A DNA stretch of 64,000 nucleotides from Physella acuta (taxonomy: Eukaryota > Mollusca > Gastropoda > Physidae). Made by a program: the position numbers and the translations under genes. Under the pieces are notes generated by a model. The model was given only the letters and a program-made list of their open reading frames with translations. It searched no databases and was not told the DNA's origin. Location of the stretch: assembly GCF_028476545.1 (NCBI RefSeq), contig NW_026731892.1, forward strand, positions 55,001 through 119,000. The letters are read 5' to 3'. This document shows positions 14,117 to 26,855 of the stretch, in pieces (position 1 is the first letter of the stretch; each line of letters starts with the position of its first letter).

Positions 14117-17100
14117 CCTGGCCAGCTAACAAATCAAACCTCGGCCACATCTAGTGGCCAACATCATGATGATCTGGCCAGCTAACAAATCAAACCTTGG
14201 TCACATGATGATCTGGCCAGCTAACAAATCAAACCTCGGCCACATCTAGTGGCCAACATCATGATGATCTGGCCAGCTAACAAATCAAACCTCGGTCACA
14301 TCTAGTGGCCAACATCATGATGATCTGGCCAGCTAACAAATCAAACCTCGGCCACATCTAGTGGCCAACATCATGATGATCTGGCCAGCTAACAAATCAA
14401 ACCTCGGTCACATCTAGTGGCCAACACCATGATGATCTGGCCAGCTAACAAATCAAACCTCGGCCACATCTAGTGGCCAACATCATGATGATCTGGCCAG
14501 CTAACAAATCAAACCTCGGTCACATGATGATCTGGCCAGCTAACAAATCAAACCTCGGTCACATCTAGTGGCCAACATCATGATGATCCGGCCAGCTAAC
14601 AAATCAAACCTCGGTCACATGATGATCTGGCCAGCTAACAAATCAAACCTCGGTCACATCTAGTGGCCAACATCATGATGATCCGGCCAGCTAACAAATC
14701 AAACCTCGGTCACATGATGATCTGGCCAGCTAACAAATCAAACCTCGGTCACATCTAGTGGCCAACATCATGATGATCCGGCCAGCTAACAAATCAAACC
14801 TCGGTCACATGATGATCTGGCCAGCTAACAAATCAAACCTCGGTCACATCTAGTGGCCAACACCATGATGATCTGGCCAGCTAACAAATCAAACCTCGGT
14901 CACATGATGATCTGGCCAGCTAACAAATCAAACCTCGGTCACATGATGATCTGGCCAGCTAACAAATCAAACCTCGGTCACATGATGATCTGGCCAGCTA
15001 ACAAATCAAACCTCGGTCACATCTAGTGGCCAACATCATGATGATCCGGCCAGCTAACAAATCAAACCTCGGTCACATGATGATCTGGCCAGCTAACAAA
15101 TCAAACCTCGGTCACATCTAGTGGCCAACATCATGATGATCCGGCCAGCTAACAAATCAAACCTCGGTCACATGATGATCTGGCCAGCTAACAAATCAAA
15201 CCTCGGTCACATGATGATCTGGCCAGCTAACAAATCAAACCTCGGTCACATGATGATCTGGCCAGCTAACAAATCAAACCTCGGTCACATGATGATCTGG
15301 CCAGCTAACAAATCAAACCTCGGTCACATCTAGTGGCCAACATCATGATGATCCGGCCAGCTAACAAATCAAACCTCGGTCACATGATGATCTGGCCAGC
15401 TAACAAATCAAACCTCGGTCACATCTAGTGGCCAACACCATGATGATCTGGCCAGCTAACAAATCAAACCTCGGCCAGATCTAGTGGCCAACATCATGAT
15501 GATCTGGCCAGCTAACAAATCAAACCTCGGCCACATCTAGTGGCCAACATCATGATGATCTGGCCAGCTAACAAATCAAACCTCGGCCACATCTAGTTGC
15601 TGACATCATGATGATCTGGCCAGCTAATAAATCAAACCTCGGTCACATCTAGTGGCCAACATCATGATGATCTGGCCAGCTAACAAATCAAACCTCGGCC
15701 ACATCTAGTGGCCAACATCAAGATGATCTGGCCAGCTAACAAATCAAACCTCGGCCACATCTAGTGGCCAACATCATGATGATCTGGCCAGCTAACAAAT
15801 CAAACCTCGGCCACATCTAGTGGCCAACAGTATGATGATCTGGCCAGCTAACAAATCAAACCTCGGTCACATGATGATCTGGCCAGCTAACAAATCAAAC
15901 CTCGGTCACATCTAGTGGCCAACATCATGATGATCTGGTCAGCTAACAAATCAAACCTCGGTCACATGATGATCTGGCCAGCTAACAAATCAAACCTCGG
16001 CCACATGATGATCTGGCCAGCTAACAAATCAAACCTCGGTCACATGATGATCTGGCCAGCTAACAAATCAAACCTCGGTCACATGATGATCTGGCCAGCT
16101 AACAAATCAAACCTCGGTCACATCTAGTGGCCAACATCATGATGATCTGGCCAGCTAACAAATCAAACCTCGGCCACATGATGATCTGGCCAGCTAACAA
16201 ATCAAACCTCGGCCACATCTAGTGGCCAACAGTATGATGATCTGGCCAGCTAACAAATCAAACCTCGGTCACATGATGATCTGGCCAGCTAACAAATCAA
16301 ACCTCGGTCACATCTAGTGGCCAACATCATGATGATCTGGTCAGCTAACAAATCAAACCTCGGTCACATGATGATCTGGCCAGCTAACAAATCAAACCTC
16401 GGTCACATCTAGTGGCCAACACCATGATGATCTGGCCAGCTAACAAATCAAACCTCGGTCACATCTCGTGGCCAACATCATGATGATCTGGTCAGCTAAC
16501 AAATCAAACCTCGGTCACATGATGATCTGGCCAGCTAACAAATCAAACCTCGGTCACATCTAGTGGCCAACATCATGATGATCCGGCCAGCTAACAAATC
16601 AAACCTCGGTCACATGATGATCTGGCCAGCTAACAAATCAAACCTCGGCCACATCTAGTGGCCAACATCATGATGATCTGGCCAGCTAACAAATCAAACC
16701 TCGGCCACATCTAGTTGCCAAAATCATGATGATCTGGCCAGCTAACAAATCAAACCTCGACCACATCTAATGGCCAACATCATGATGATCTGGCCAGCTA
16801 ACAAATCAAACCTCGGCCACATCTAGCGGCCAACATCATGATGATCTGGCCAGCTAACAAATCAAACCTCGACCACATCTAATGGCCAACATCATGATGA
16901 TCTGGCCAGCTAACAAATCAAACCTCGGTCACATGATGATCTGGCCAGCTAACAAATCAAACCTTGGCCACATCTAGAGGCCAACATCATGATGATCTGG
17001 CCAGCTAACAAATCAAACCTCGGTCACATGATGATCTGGCCAGCTAACAAATCAAACCTCGACCACATCTAGTGGCCAACATCATGATGATCTGGCCAGC

Positions 17101-18182
17101 TAACAAATCAAACCTCGGCCACATCTAGTGGCCAACATCATGATGATCTGGCCAGCTAACAAATCAAACCTCGGTCACATGATGATCTGGCCAGCTAACA
17201 AATCAAACCTCGACCACATCTAGTGGCCAACATCATGATGATCTGGCCAGCTAACAAATCAAACCTCGGCCACATCTAGCGGCCAACATCATGATGATCT
17301 GGCCAGCTAACAAATCAAACCTCGGCCACATCTAGTGGCCAACATCATGATGATCTGGCCAGCTAACAAATCAAACCTCGGCCACATCTAGTGGCCAACA
17401 TCATGATGATCTGGCCAGCTAACAAATCAAACCTCGGCCACATCTAGTGGCCAACATCATGATGATCTGGCCAGCTAACAAATCAAACATCGGCCTTATC
17501 TAGTGGCCAACATCATGATGATCTGGCCAGCTAACAAATCAAACCTCGGCCACATCTAGTGGCCAACATCATGTTGATCTGGCCAGCTAACAAATCAAAC
17601 CTCGGCCACATCTAGTGGCCAACATCATGATGATCTGGCCAGCTAACAAATCAAACCTCGGTCACATCTAGTGGCCAACATCATGATGATCTGGCCAGCT
17701 AACAAATCAAACCTCGGTCACATGATGATCTGGCCAGCTAACAAATCAAACCTCGGCCACATCTAGTGGCCAACATCATGATGATCTGGCCAGCTAACAA
17801 ATCAAACCTCGACCACATCTAATGGCCAACATCATGATGATCTGGCCAGCTAACAAATTAAACCTCGGTCACATGATGATCTGGCCAGCTAACAAATTAA
17901 ACCTCGGTCACATGATGATCTGGCCAGCTAACAAATCAAACCTCGGTCACATCTAGTGGCCAACATCATGATGATCTGGCCAGCTAACAAATCAAACCTC
18001 GGTCACATGATGATCTGGCCAGCTAACAAATCAAACCTCGGCCACATCTAGTGGCCAACATCATGATGATCTGGTCAGCTAACAAATCAAACCTCGGCCA
18101 CATGATGATCTGGCCAGCTAACAAATCAAACCTCGGTCACATCTAGTGGCCAACATCATGATGATCTGGCCATCTAACAAAT
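14117..18182. repeat. 4-kb array of mixed 56-bp and 39-bp units
   Basis: About 80 units. The long form (56 bp) is gatgatctggccagctaac + aaatcaaacctcgg + tcacatctagtggccaacatcat. The short form (39 bp) lacks the 17 bp carrying ctagtggccaac; the joint falls at a repeated cat, as expected for slippage. Long and short forms are mixed in an irregular order, with short forms in runs near 14880-15300 and 15950-16100. Some copies vary further (ccggccag, tctaatggcc, tctagcggcc, ggtcagct). No coding function; the open frames of about 70 codons at 15121 and 15915 come from runs of the 39-bp form. Confidence 0.95.
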
Positions 18183-18835
18183 CACAGCCCCCTACAGCCT
18201 TCAGTAGGCAAATAGTGCTTTGTAGACATTACTTGTTGATTAGCAAACGATCACAGCGTTGTAAAAAATAAACCGGGAGTGATCTCTCCTAAACTTTCTC
18301 GAATATTCTTATATAACACTGCGGGGGAAGGCAACTTGGGGTATAGACATGATTTTTAATCCATTTTTAATTACTAAACCTTTTGAAATAGAATAGAATA
18401 TCTTAGAGAAAAAAGGGCACCAAGTAAACGCCAAACAATGTGTATAATAGTGCGAATAAATTTATATATAAATTTATATGTGTTTTTTGAGAAATCGGAA
18501 ATAGAGTTAAATACTACTTCCGTTCAACGGAAATAACTCAAAATTTGACAGAAGGTCGACAATCAGATCTTTTACTTAAATGTGAAATTTCATTTATCTT
18601 TCTGAAACAGCACTCAAAATATAGGCTTTTGAAAAATTGAAAGTAGAATAAGTTCCACTTCCGGTTATCGGAAATCGCTGAAAAGTTGATACAGAACTAC
18701 AAATTTGATATAATACTTATATATGAAATTTCATCAACCTAGCTGTAACGGTACTCAAGTTATCAGACACACAGAAACACAGACAGACACACAGACATAC
18801 GGACAAGATTACAAAATTATGTTTTTCCGTGACCT
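18183..18835. repeat. Dispersed-type repeat with a diverged ~130-bp tandem duplication
   Basis: Two diverged copies, about 18490-18620 and 18630-18760, share acttccg..., a following cggaaat word, tgaaatttcat and a final actcaa word. They lead into an acagacacacag-type tail (18766-18805). This layout suggests an old dispersed element, but I cannot assign a family. Confidence 0.5.
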
Positions 18836-18837
18836 AT

Positions 18838-18994
18838 GGCTAGGGTTAGAATGAGGGTTAGTGGTAGGATTAGGGTTAGGGATAGGGATAGGGTTAGGGA
18901 TAGGATTAGGGCTAGGGTTAGGGATAGGATTAGGGCTAGGGTTAGGGTTAGGGTTAGGGTTAGGGATAGGATTAGGGATAGGGTTAGGGTTGAT
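18838..18994. repeat. Interstitial telomere-like (TTAGGG-related) hexamer tract
   Basis: About 25 hexamers, mostly gggtta mixed with ggata, ggatta and gggcta forms. TTAGGG is the usual telomere repeat of molluscs and many other animals. The degeneracy argues for an old interstitial tract and not a chromosome end. Confidence 0.75.
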
Positions 18995-19018
18995 GTTAGG
19001 GTTCTGCGGTTGTAAACA

Positions 19019-19170
19019 CACGCATGCGCAGTACCATCGAAAACATCGCCGCGAAGGCAAGTCGTCGTTTCTCTCAATTGCGCATGCGTAACGCATGCGT
19101 ATCTTATTCCGTCTAGCATCGGCCTTACAAATTTACAATACTTTCTCTATACTTCGTATACGAGAAAGTA
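19019..19170. promoter_or_regulatory. NRF1-like sites and a hairpin next to the telomere-like tract
   Basis: cgcatgcgca at about 19020 and cgcatgcg words at 19078-19099 resemble the NRF1 core GCGCATGCGC. A strong stem-loop follows at 19139-19170 (arms tactttctc / gagaaagta with extended pairing). The hairpin could be the end of an unidentified element. Confidence 0.35.
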
Positions 19171-19304
19171 AAAATATCTAAACAAAAAAAAAATTAGATT
19201 ATGAACTTTTATTCACACACGGTAATTAATTAAAAGTTTTTATAAATTTGAATACAATGTTCCTGAGATAATTGAGACACGAATTAATTTTAGGCTAGAA
19301 GTCG

Positions 19305-20285
19305 GGCGGTGGTTGTAGATTTTTATTGGGTGGTGGTTGTGTATCATAGGGGGGGGGGGGGGGGTTGTATCATGTCGGGGGTGGTTGTGTATCATGGGGG
19401 GGGGGGTGTATCATGGCGGTGGGGGGTGGGTTGTATCATGGCGGGGGTGGTTGTGTATCATGGGGGGTGTATCATGGCGGTGGGGGGTGTATCATGGCGG
19501 GGGTGGTTGTGTATCATGGCGGGAGTGGTTGTGTATCATGGCGGGGGTGGATGTGTATCATGGCGGGGGAGGTTGTGTATCATGGCGGGGGAGGTTGTGT
19601 ATCATGACGGGGGTGGTTGTGTATCATGGCGGGAGTGGTTGTGTATCATGGGGGGTGTATCATGGCGGTGGGGGGTGTATCATGGCGGGGGAGGTTGTGT
19701 ATCATGGGGGGTGTATCATGGCGGTGGGGGGTGTATCATGGCGGGGGAGGTTGTGTATCATGGCGGGGGTGGTTGTGTATCATGGCGGGGGTGGTTGTGT
19801 ATCATGGCGGGAGTGGTTGTGTATCATGGCGGGGGTGGTTGTGTATCATGGGGGGTGTATCATGGCGGTGGGGGTGTATCATGGCGGGGGAGGTTGTGTA
19901 TCATGGGGGGTGTATCATGGCGGTGGGGGTGTATCATGGCGGGGGAGGTTGTGTATCATGGCGGGGGTGGTTGTGTATCATGGCGGGGGTGGTTGTGTAT
20001 CATGGCGGGAGTGGTTGTGTATCATGGCGGGGGTGGTTGTGTATCATGGGGGGTGTATCATGGCGGTGGGGGGTGTATCATGGCGGGGGAGGTTGTGTAT
20101 CATGGCGGGGGTGGTTGTGTATCATGGCGGGGGTGGTTGTGTATCATGGCGGGAGTGGTTGTGTATCATGGCGGGGGTGGATGTGTATCATGGCGGGGGT
20201 GGCTGTGTATCATGGCGGGGGAGGTTGTGTATCATGGCGGGGGTGGCTGTGTATAATGGCTAGGTGGTTGTATATCAAGGCGGGG
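19305..20285. repeat. G-rich ~22-bp minisatellite
   Basis: Units carry atcatggcgggggtggttg or shorter forms atcatggggggtgt and atcatggcggtgggg, combined in recurring blocks. Frames of 230-315 codons across it result from the repeat. G-runs on the plus strand make quadruplex formation plausible. Confidence 0.95.
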
Positions 20286-20720
20286 GTGATTGTGGGTTTG
20301 TGCTGAGCTGTGGTTGTGGGTGTGTAATGGGTTGTTGGTGGTTATGGATGTTTTTAGGGCGGTGAAGTATTTTTCCTTGCGTTGGGTGGGGTCGTTGGGT
20401 ATTAAGAGTGGGGGGGGGGGGCAAATTTTCCGTGCTTAATATAGGGAGTACGCGGGCCGTACCTCTTCTAAAAGTATTCATATAACAGCTGGCGTTTTGT
20501 TTTTAAAATTGTAGAGTGGCCCCGTTTAAATCTAGGGCATTTAACCATCTCGCCTCTTCTCAAAACTAATTAATGTGCTAATTAGTTTAGTCATAATTTT
20601 AAATGTGTGTCAAGTGGAGTATCGACGCCGTCACTGATCAGCGACTGCATCCCCCTATGGTGGCTCCTCTCATGCATGTCTACGTGCGTGTGGCCAGCAC
20701 AGGCTGTCGTATGTAGGCCG
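20286..20720. other. Single-copy stretch, no gene seen
   Basis: Diverged GT-rich edge of the preceding array, then unique DNA with a G10 run near 20412. No gene recognised. Confidence 0.5.
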
Positions 20721-20721
20721 C

Positions 20722-20825
20722 TATAGTGCAGGGCACTCTTGGTCGTTGGTTTCATCATATCTGTCTGCATTGCTGGGACACTCTTGGTCGTTGGTTTCAT
20801 CATACCTGGCTGTATTGCTGGGGTA
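20722..20825. repeat. ~51-bp direct repeat, two copies, followed by a poly-A run
   Basis: cactcttggtcgttggtttc occurs twice, 51 bp apart. An uninterrupted run of about 26 A lies at 20870-20895. Confidence 0.75.
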
Positions 20826-20865
20826 ATTTGTTGTTCTTTCTTGTGACCCAGTATGTAAATTAGGC

Positions 20866-20897
<32 letters not shown>

Positions 20898-21129
20898 TCC
20901 ACATCTGAGTTCACACAGCTGAGCCGAGTACCTGTCATAATGATGCAGCGATACTTCTAGAACTTTCCGCAAAAATTAAGTAAAAGACAAATAGATATTA
21001 GCACCAGAAAAACTAAGGTGTTAAAAATTAATGCCAAAACCACTCAGCTTAGAATACACACAAATTTAGGAATTGACAGGGTGGGAAGGGGGTGGCGGGG
21101 GGGGGGGGGGAGTCGTTTGTGGGCACGCA

Positions 21130-21695
21130 GAGTTACAATAGATTCAAAGATTCGTGTAGGACTCAGAATGTTGGACAATCACCAGATAGAATCAAAGATT
21201 CGTGTAGGACAATCACCAGATAGAATCAAAGATTCGTGTAGGACAATCACCAGATAGATTCAAAGATTCGTGTAGGACAATCACCAGATAGAATCAAAGA
21301 TTCATGTAGGACAATCACCAGATAGATTCAAAGATTCGTGTAGGACAATCACCAGATAGAATCAAAGATTCGTGTAGGACAATCACCAGATAGATTCAAA
21401 GATTCATGTAGGATAATCACCAGGTAGAATCAAAGATTCGTGTAGGACAATCACCAGATAGATTCAAAGATTCATGTAGGACAATCACCAGATGGAATCA
21501 AAGATTCGTGTAGGACAATCACCAGATAGATTCAAAGATTCGTGTAGGACAATCACCAGATAGATTCAAAGATTCGTGTAGGACAATCACCAGATAGATT
21601 CAAAGATTCGTGTAGGACAATCACCAGATAGATTCAAAGATTCATGTAGGACAATCACCAGGTAGAATCAAAGATTCGTGTAGAACAATCACCAA
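21130..21695. repeat. 34-bp minisatellite
   Basis: About 16 copies with caaagattcgtgtaggaca and atcaccagatag. Copies alternate between tagaat and tagatt at the joint. Confidence 0.95.
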
Positions 21696-21814
21696 TGCGA
21701 CATAGATGAAACTAGAAGATTTGTGGAACAATCTGGTGTTTGTGGCTGATAGTAAACATCTTTTGGCCCACACCAGCTGATTTAACCTTTAGTTTTATAT
21801 CATAGAGCGACGCT

Positions 21815-21965
21815 CCCACAAAATACAAGTTGCACGCCAGCCATCGCAGTTCTGCGCCAACAAAATACAAGTTGCACGCCAGACATTGCAGTTCTGCGCC
21901 AACAAAATACAAGTTGCACGCCAGCCATTGCAGTTCTGTGCCAACAAAATACAAGCTGTATTTTG
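21815..21965. repeat. 42-bp tandem repeat, about four copies
   Basis: Units contain aaaatacaagttgcacgcca and cagttctgcgccaac. Confidence 0.85.
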
Positions 21966-22895
21966 CTAATGTTTCCAAATATAAAGCCGGTCATGGACAC
22001 AGATAATTGTACTTTAGTTTACGATCGGTTTAAAAAAAAAATTGTTTTTGTCGTGTGGATCTCGAATTGATTAAAAAAGAACGGCATGAAAAAAAATGGC
22101 ACTGATTGTTCTTAAAACGTACCTTTTACATCACATCAAGTCTATGCTCATTACTACATTAAAACAACGTCAAACACGTCCCATCCACTTTCTTACATGA
22201 TCATGTAGAACTAAATACTTCGAACAAGGGTCCAGCTACAAGGCCAAGGGTTTGCCATTGACCATAAGCTTTCCTGGTATCTAGTAGTGCTGCCCTCACT
22301 TTACAACTAAAATTCTTATAATAGCTACAAATATTGTACACTAAGGCAACTTTTCTATACAAAATATTGAACAAATCAGCCCCTTCTTACTTAATGTGAA
22401 CTATTTACTTACAACATAAAACGAAATCGTCGTCTAAGTTTATTCATCACATATACAACTTTTCCCCCCACAGACAAAGTTTCGCCTACTGTGGTATTAA
22501 ATTGGGGAATTATCTTCCTAATTTAATAAAAATTTAGCAAATTTTTTTTTAAATTCTAAACAAAAAACTATTTAAAACAAAGACAATTATTTCGTGAGCT
22601 CTTAAACTAATTCTCGTTCGTCTATTCTACTATATTTTACATCTAAATGTTGTTTTATTAATGTCTTTCAGAAATGTGGTATTACAAACGGCCAGTATGA
22701 TAAAAGGCCGCACCGACTATTATCACAAGTAAAAAATAGATTTGTTATGATTATTATTTTATTAAATTTACTATTTCTTAACATTACGAAGTAGTAAATG
22801 AAACAATTCAAAAACCTTTAAAAATAACAATTTAAAAAAAAACGACATTTTCTTTAGTTACAAAAATAATATTTAAAAAGCCTTGGTAGTCCCAG
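21966..22895. other. AT-rich stretch, no gene seen
   Basis: About 930 bp of AT-rich DNA. I found no tRNA, coding frame or element ends. Confidence 0.5.
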
Positions 22896-22985
22896 AAATC
22901 TTTCAATACATTTAGCGAGCAGGATTTGATGTTGATATATGCTTTCAATACATTAAGCGAGCAGGATTTAATGTTGATATATGCT
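22896..22985. repeat. 43-bp direct repeat, two copies
   Basis: gcgagcaggattt and gttgatatatgctttcaa occur twice in tandem. Confidence 0.8.
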
Positions 22986-23505
22986 GTTTCCTGTGAATTT
23001 ATATCTGTCATGTTTAAACTTCAGGACAAGAGACACAAGCCGGCCCAGCTGACAAACAAATGGCCAGTCACGTGATCAAACGACCAAACACAAGCTGGCC
23101 AGCGTGAAAATCTTAATGTATCCAAAAACCATTTCACATCTACAGGCCAGGACAAGAGCCACGTGGCCAACAAGTGGCCAGTCACGTGGTTTCAAAAACT
23201 GTGGAACTCGGGGGTCACCCCTCAGACAAGGGATCCCTCCACCAAGACCAGAAAAGATCACCGGCCATGAATATGAATCCACCAGCTGGCGCTGTCGTCC
23301 TAGGGGAGCACATTGTTTGAGGCTCTTTTGTCGAGGTGCCGGCGGGGTAGGCCTACGTTTACATCGGCTATTTGAATGTATAATGATCACGGTTTATAAT
23401 TTCTTTGACCTCCTCACATTAGAATGTCTGGATGTTCACGCTCCAGGATTGTCTTTGGTCACGCTTGGTTGGAATATGGCGTGAAACAGTTTGCTTCGTG
23501 TCCCG
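22986..23505. other. Single-copy stretch with several CACGTG words, no gene seen
   Basis: ggccagtcacgtg-type words recur (for example near 23061 and 23175), a loose repeat of E-box sites between 23040 and 23190. No coding exon recognised. Confidence 0.45.
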
Positions 23506-23750
23506 CCTCACACACCCCGCCTCACGCGCCCTGCCTGCCTCACACACCCCGCCTGTCCCACACACCCTGTCCCACACACCCTGTCCCACACACCCCGCCT
23601 CACACACCCCGCCTCACACACCCCGCCTCACACACCCCGCCTCACACACCCCGCCTCACACACCCCGCCTCACACACCCCGCCTGTCCCACACACCCTGT
23701 CCCACACACCCTGTCCCACACACCCTGATCCACACACCCTGATCCACACA
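23506..23750. repeat. 15-bp C-rich minisatellite
   Basis: About 16 units of cgcctcacacacccc and the variant ctgtcccacacaccc, in blocks. Confidence 0.95.
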
Positions 23751-24770
23751 ATTGCTACCTTACGCGCCCGGCACTATTGTCCGGATCCAAGGTTTACACT
23801 CACGTATTTGGTGGACTAACTTGTTTCCTTTACTAGGAAAAAGTAAGAATGATCAAAGTCAAGAGCAATTAGTCCTCTCAATGCGAACAGTTTGCAAAAA
23901 TTGTACCAAGCTATTTCTTCACGCATTGATATACAGATTCGCGTAACAAAACAGAAATATTTTTCGACTTTTTTTTTTCTCCACACAAAATAACAGTGTG
24001 AATTCTCTCTGTCAGAATGAAAACGAAAAGAAAATTAAACGGCGTATCCATGAAGCACCCTTGGTGAGGCCGCCATAATGGGTAATACCGGAATTGAAAT
24101 GTACGCAATACCGTTTGTCCAAGTAGAAACTATTTTTACAATGTACGGAATACCGTGCGTTCACTTTTTAGTTTACCATACACGAAATACATATAGTCAT
24201 CAAGAACGGTGTCTAGAATAAAGTAATGCAGTGAACCACATTTTAAATACACAAAAAATAAATACATTAACAACAAAAACAACAACAAAAAGGCATAAAA
24301 AGTAAGATAAAAAGCGTACATTAATTATGCAAATCAATGTTTACTGACCTGAGACACATATAATTAGATGATGGATAATCTCCATAAACCACAAAGAAGG
24401 TCATTTTTAATTAGGTCTTATGACAAAGTAGATCAAGTGCTAATGCTTTGACTTAGTACCCACCAACCTACCTTTGTGCCAACCCGGCCATGCAAGCAAC
24501 CCGCGGGTACCCTGGCCAACCTGTTGCACGCCACGACTGCACCGCACCAACTCGCGCTGCAACTGAATGGTCAAATTTTTTTATTCCATTACCTGACTGC
24601 ACTTCAAGCACCATTGCTTATTTTCCTGCTTTTGTTGTGGCTTATGATCCAGTACTTGTGTCGGGGATAGATGGGAGCATCAAACAGGTGCTGGACCTCG
24701 ATGAGTGGCTCAGTGACAGCAGACGACACAATCGACGTGGCTATCTCGGCATCTGATGGGGGGGGGGGCT
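23751..24770. other. Single-copy stretch, no gene assigned
   Basis: AT-rich to 24440, then GC-richer. An open frame at 24490-24756 contains SSTIAYFPAFVVAYDPVL but no family is recognisable and no element ends flank it. It is left unassigned. Confidence 0.4.
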
Positions 24771-24879
24771 CGTTAACCCAATTAACATCAAAAGGAGAAT
24801 GAACCTACGAAACGGTCCTAATAAAAGTGTATTAATCGTTGATATCATATTAAGTCGTTCATTGAAAAACAAGCTGCGG

Positions 24880-25094
24880 ACGTGCAAGAAGTCAGGGTAG
24901 TGGAGAGTAACACATGTCGCATGCTAATGTCGCACTCCAACGAGAGCGCCACACAGCGTGGTGCGGACATTGTTTCTGGCCGTGCCCGCCATTGTGCGCG
25001 TCATAGTGCGCATGATCCTAGCGCCGACATCTCGACGGCCGGGGCGCTGTTGTAACACACACATAAAAACCCGTCATGCTCCAGTGAGCGGAAA
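24880..25094. other. CpG-rich segment with a TATA-like word
   Basis: CpG-dense DNA (ggccgtgcccgccattg, gcgccgacatctcgacgg) followed by acacataaaaacccg. It looks promoter-like or like the end of an old element; I cannot decide which. Confidence 0.3.
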
Positions 25095-26340
25095 CTCGAC
25101 CGGTGGCTTTTGTTAAATGTAAATTTTAAAGACAATTTGACTGTTGACTTTGTTAAATGTAAATTTTAAAGACAATTTGACTGCTGACTTTGTTAAATGT
25201 AAATTTTAAAGACAATTTGACTGTTGACTGTTAAATGTAAATTTTAAAGACAATTTGACTGTTGACTTTGTTAAATGTAAATTTTAAAGACAATTTGACT
25301 GTTGACTCTGTTAAATGTAAATTTTAAAGACAATTTGACTGTTGACTTTGTTAAATGTAAATTTTAAAGACAATTTGACTGTTGACTTTGTTAAATGTAA
25401 ATTTTAAAGACAATTTGACTGTTGACTTTGTTAAATGTAAATTTTAAAGACAATTTGACTGTTGACTTTGTTAAATGTAAATTTTAAAGACAATTTAACT
25501 GTTGACTTTGTTAAATGTAAGTTTTAAAGACAATTTAACTGTTGACTTTGTTAAATGTAAATTTTAAAGACAGTTTGACTGAAAACTTTGTTAAATGTAA
25601 ATTTTAAAGACAGTTTGACTGTTGACTTTGTTAAATGTAAATTTTAAAGACAATTTGACTGTTGACTTTGTTAAATGTAAATTTTAAAGACAAATAGACG
25701 GTTGACTTTGTTAAATGTAAATTTTAAAGACAATTTGACTGTTGACTTTGTTAAATGTAAATTTTAAAGACAATTTGACTGTTGACTTTATTAAATGTAA
25801 ATTTTAAAGACAATTTGACTGTTGACTTTGTTAAATGTAAATTTTAAAGACAATTTGACTGTTGACTTTGTTAAATGTAAATTTTAAAGACAATTTGACT
25901 GTTGACTTTGTTAAATGTAAATTTTAAAGACAATTTAACTGTTGACTTTGTTAAATGTAAATTTTAAAGACAATTTAACTGTTGACTTTGTTAAATGTAA
26001 ATTTTAAAGACAATTTAACTGTTGACTTTGTTAAATGTAAATTTTAAAGACAGTTTGACTGAAAACTTTGTTAAATGTAAATTTTAAAGACAGTTTGACT
26101 GTTGACTTTGTTAAATGTAATTTTAAAGACAATTTGACTGTTGACTTTGTTAAATGTAAATTTAAAGACAATTTGACTGATGACTTTGTTAAATGTAAAT
26201 TTAAAGTCAATTTGACTGTTGACTTTGTTAAATATAAATTTTAAAAACAATGTAACTGTTGACTTCAAATGTAAATTTTAAAGACAATTTGACTGCTGAC
26301 TTTATTAAATGTAAATTTTAAAGATAGACTGTTTAGTTGA
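25095..26340. repeat. 40-bp minisatellite
   Basis: About 31 copies of a 40-bp unit with ttgttaaatgtaaatttta and aagacaatttgactg. A run of variants (aatttaact, cagtttgactgaaaac) occurs twice in the same order, near 25490-25620 and 25930-26100, showing a block duplication of about 480 bp. Confidence 0.95.
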
Positions 26341-26584
26341 TTTTGTCAAATGTTAATTAAAATGATTTGACTGTTTAAAATGTGTAAAGATGTGCGGGTC
26401 AGCGTACATCACAAAACATGACGTTGTCGTGCAGTGAACAGGCCCAACCCCATTTGTTGAGGGCTCTAGATCTGTATACCAGGCTAGGATGAAATATATC
26501 GGAATTCTAATGTACTGAAACAAACTAATTCCATTATATATGTGGCAAAGCTAATGTAATAAAAAAAACAATGGATAAAGTATG
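26341..26584. other. Single-copy spacer, no gene seen
   Basis: Unique DNA between two arrays, without recognisable features. Confidence 0.5.
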
Positions 26585-26855
26585 CGGAATTTCTAATGTG
26601 ATGAAGAATAAGATTGGACGAAATATGTGAGATTTGTGATGTGATGAAGAATAAGATTGGACGAAATATGTGGGATTTGTGACGTGATGAAGAATAAGAT
26701 TGGACGAAATATGTGGGATTTGTGACGTGATGAAGAATAAGATTGGACGAAATATGTGGGATTTGTGATGTGATGAAGAATAAGATTGGACGAAATATGT
26801 GAGATTTGTGATGTGATGAAGAATAAGATTGGACGAAATATGTGAGATTTGTGCA
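26585..26855. repeat. 43-bp minisatellite, about six copies
   Basis: Units hold aagaataagattggacgaaa and tatgtgagatttgtgatg. Confidence 0.95.

Noticed and set aside
18838-18994. Chromosome end
   Set aside because: The hexamers are degenerate and unique DNA continues for 45 kb on the right.
19309-20306. Frames of 229-315 codons rich in Gly and Trp
   Set aside because: By-products of the G-rich minisatellite; three frames are open simultaneously.
24490-24756. 88-codon frame in non-repetitive DNA
   Set aside because: No recognisable domain, splice sites or flanking element ends; left unassigned.
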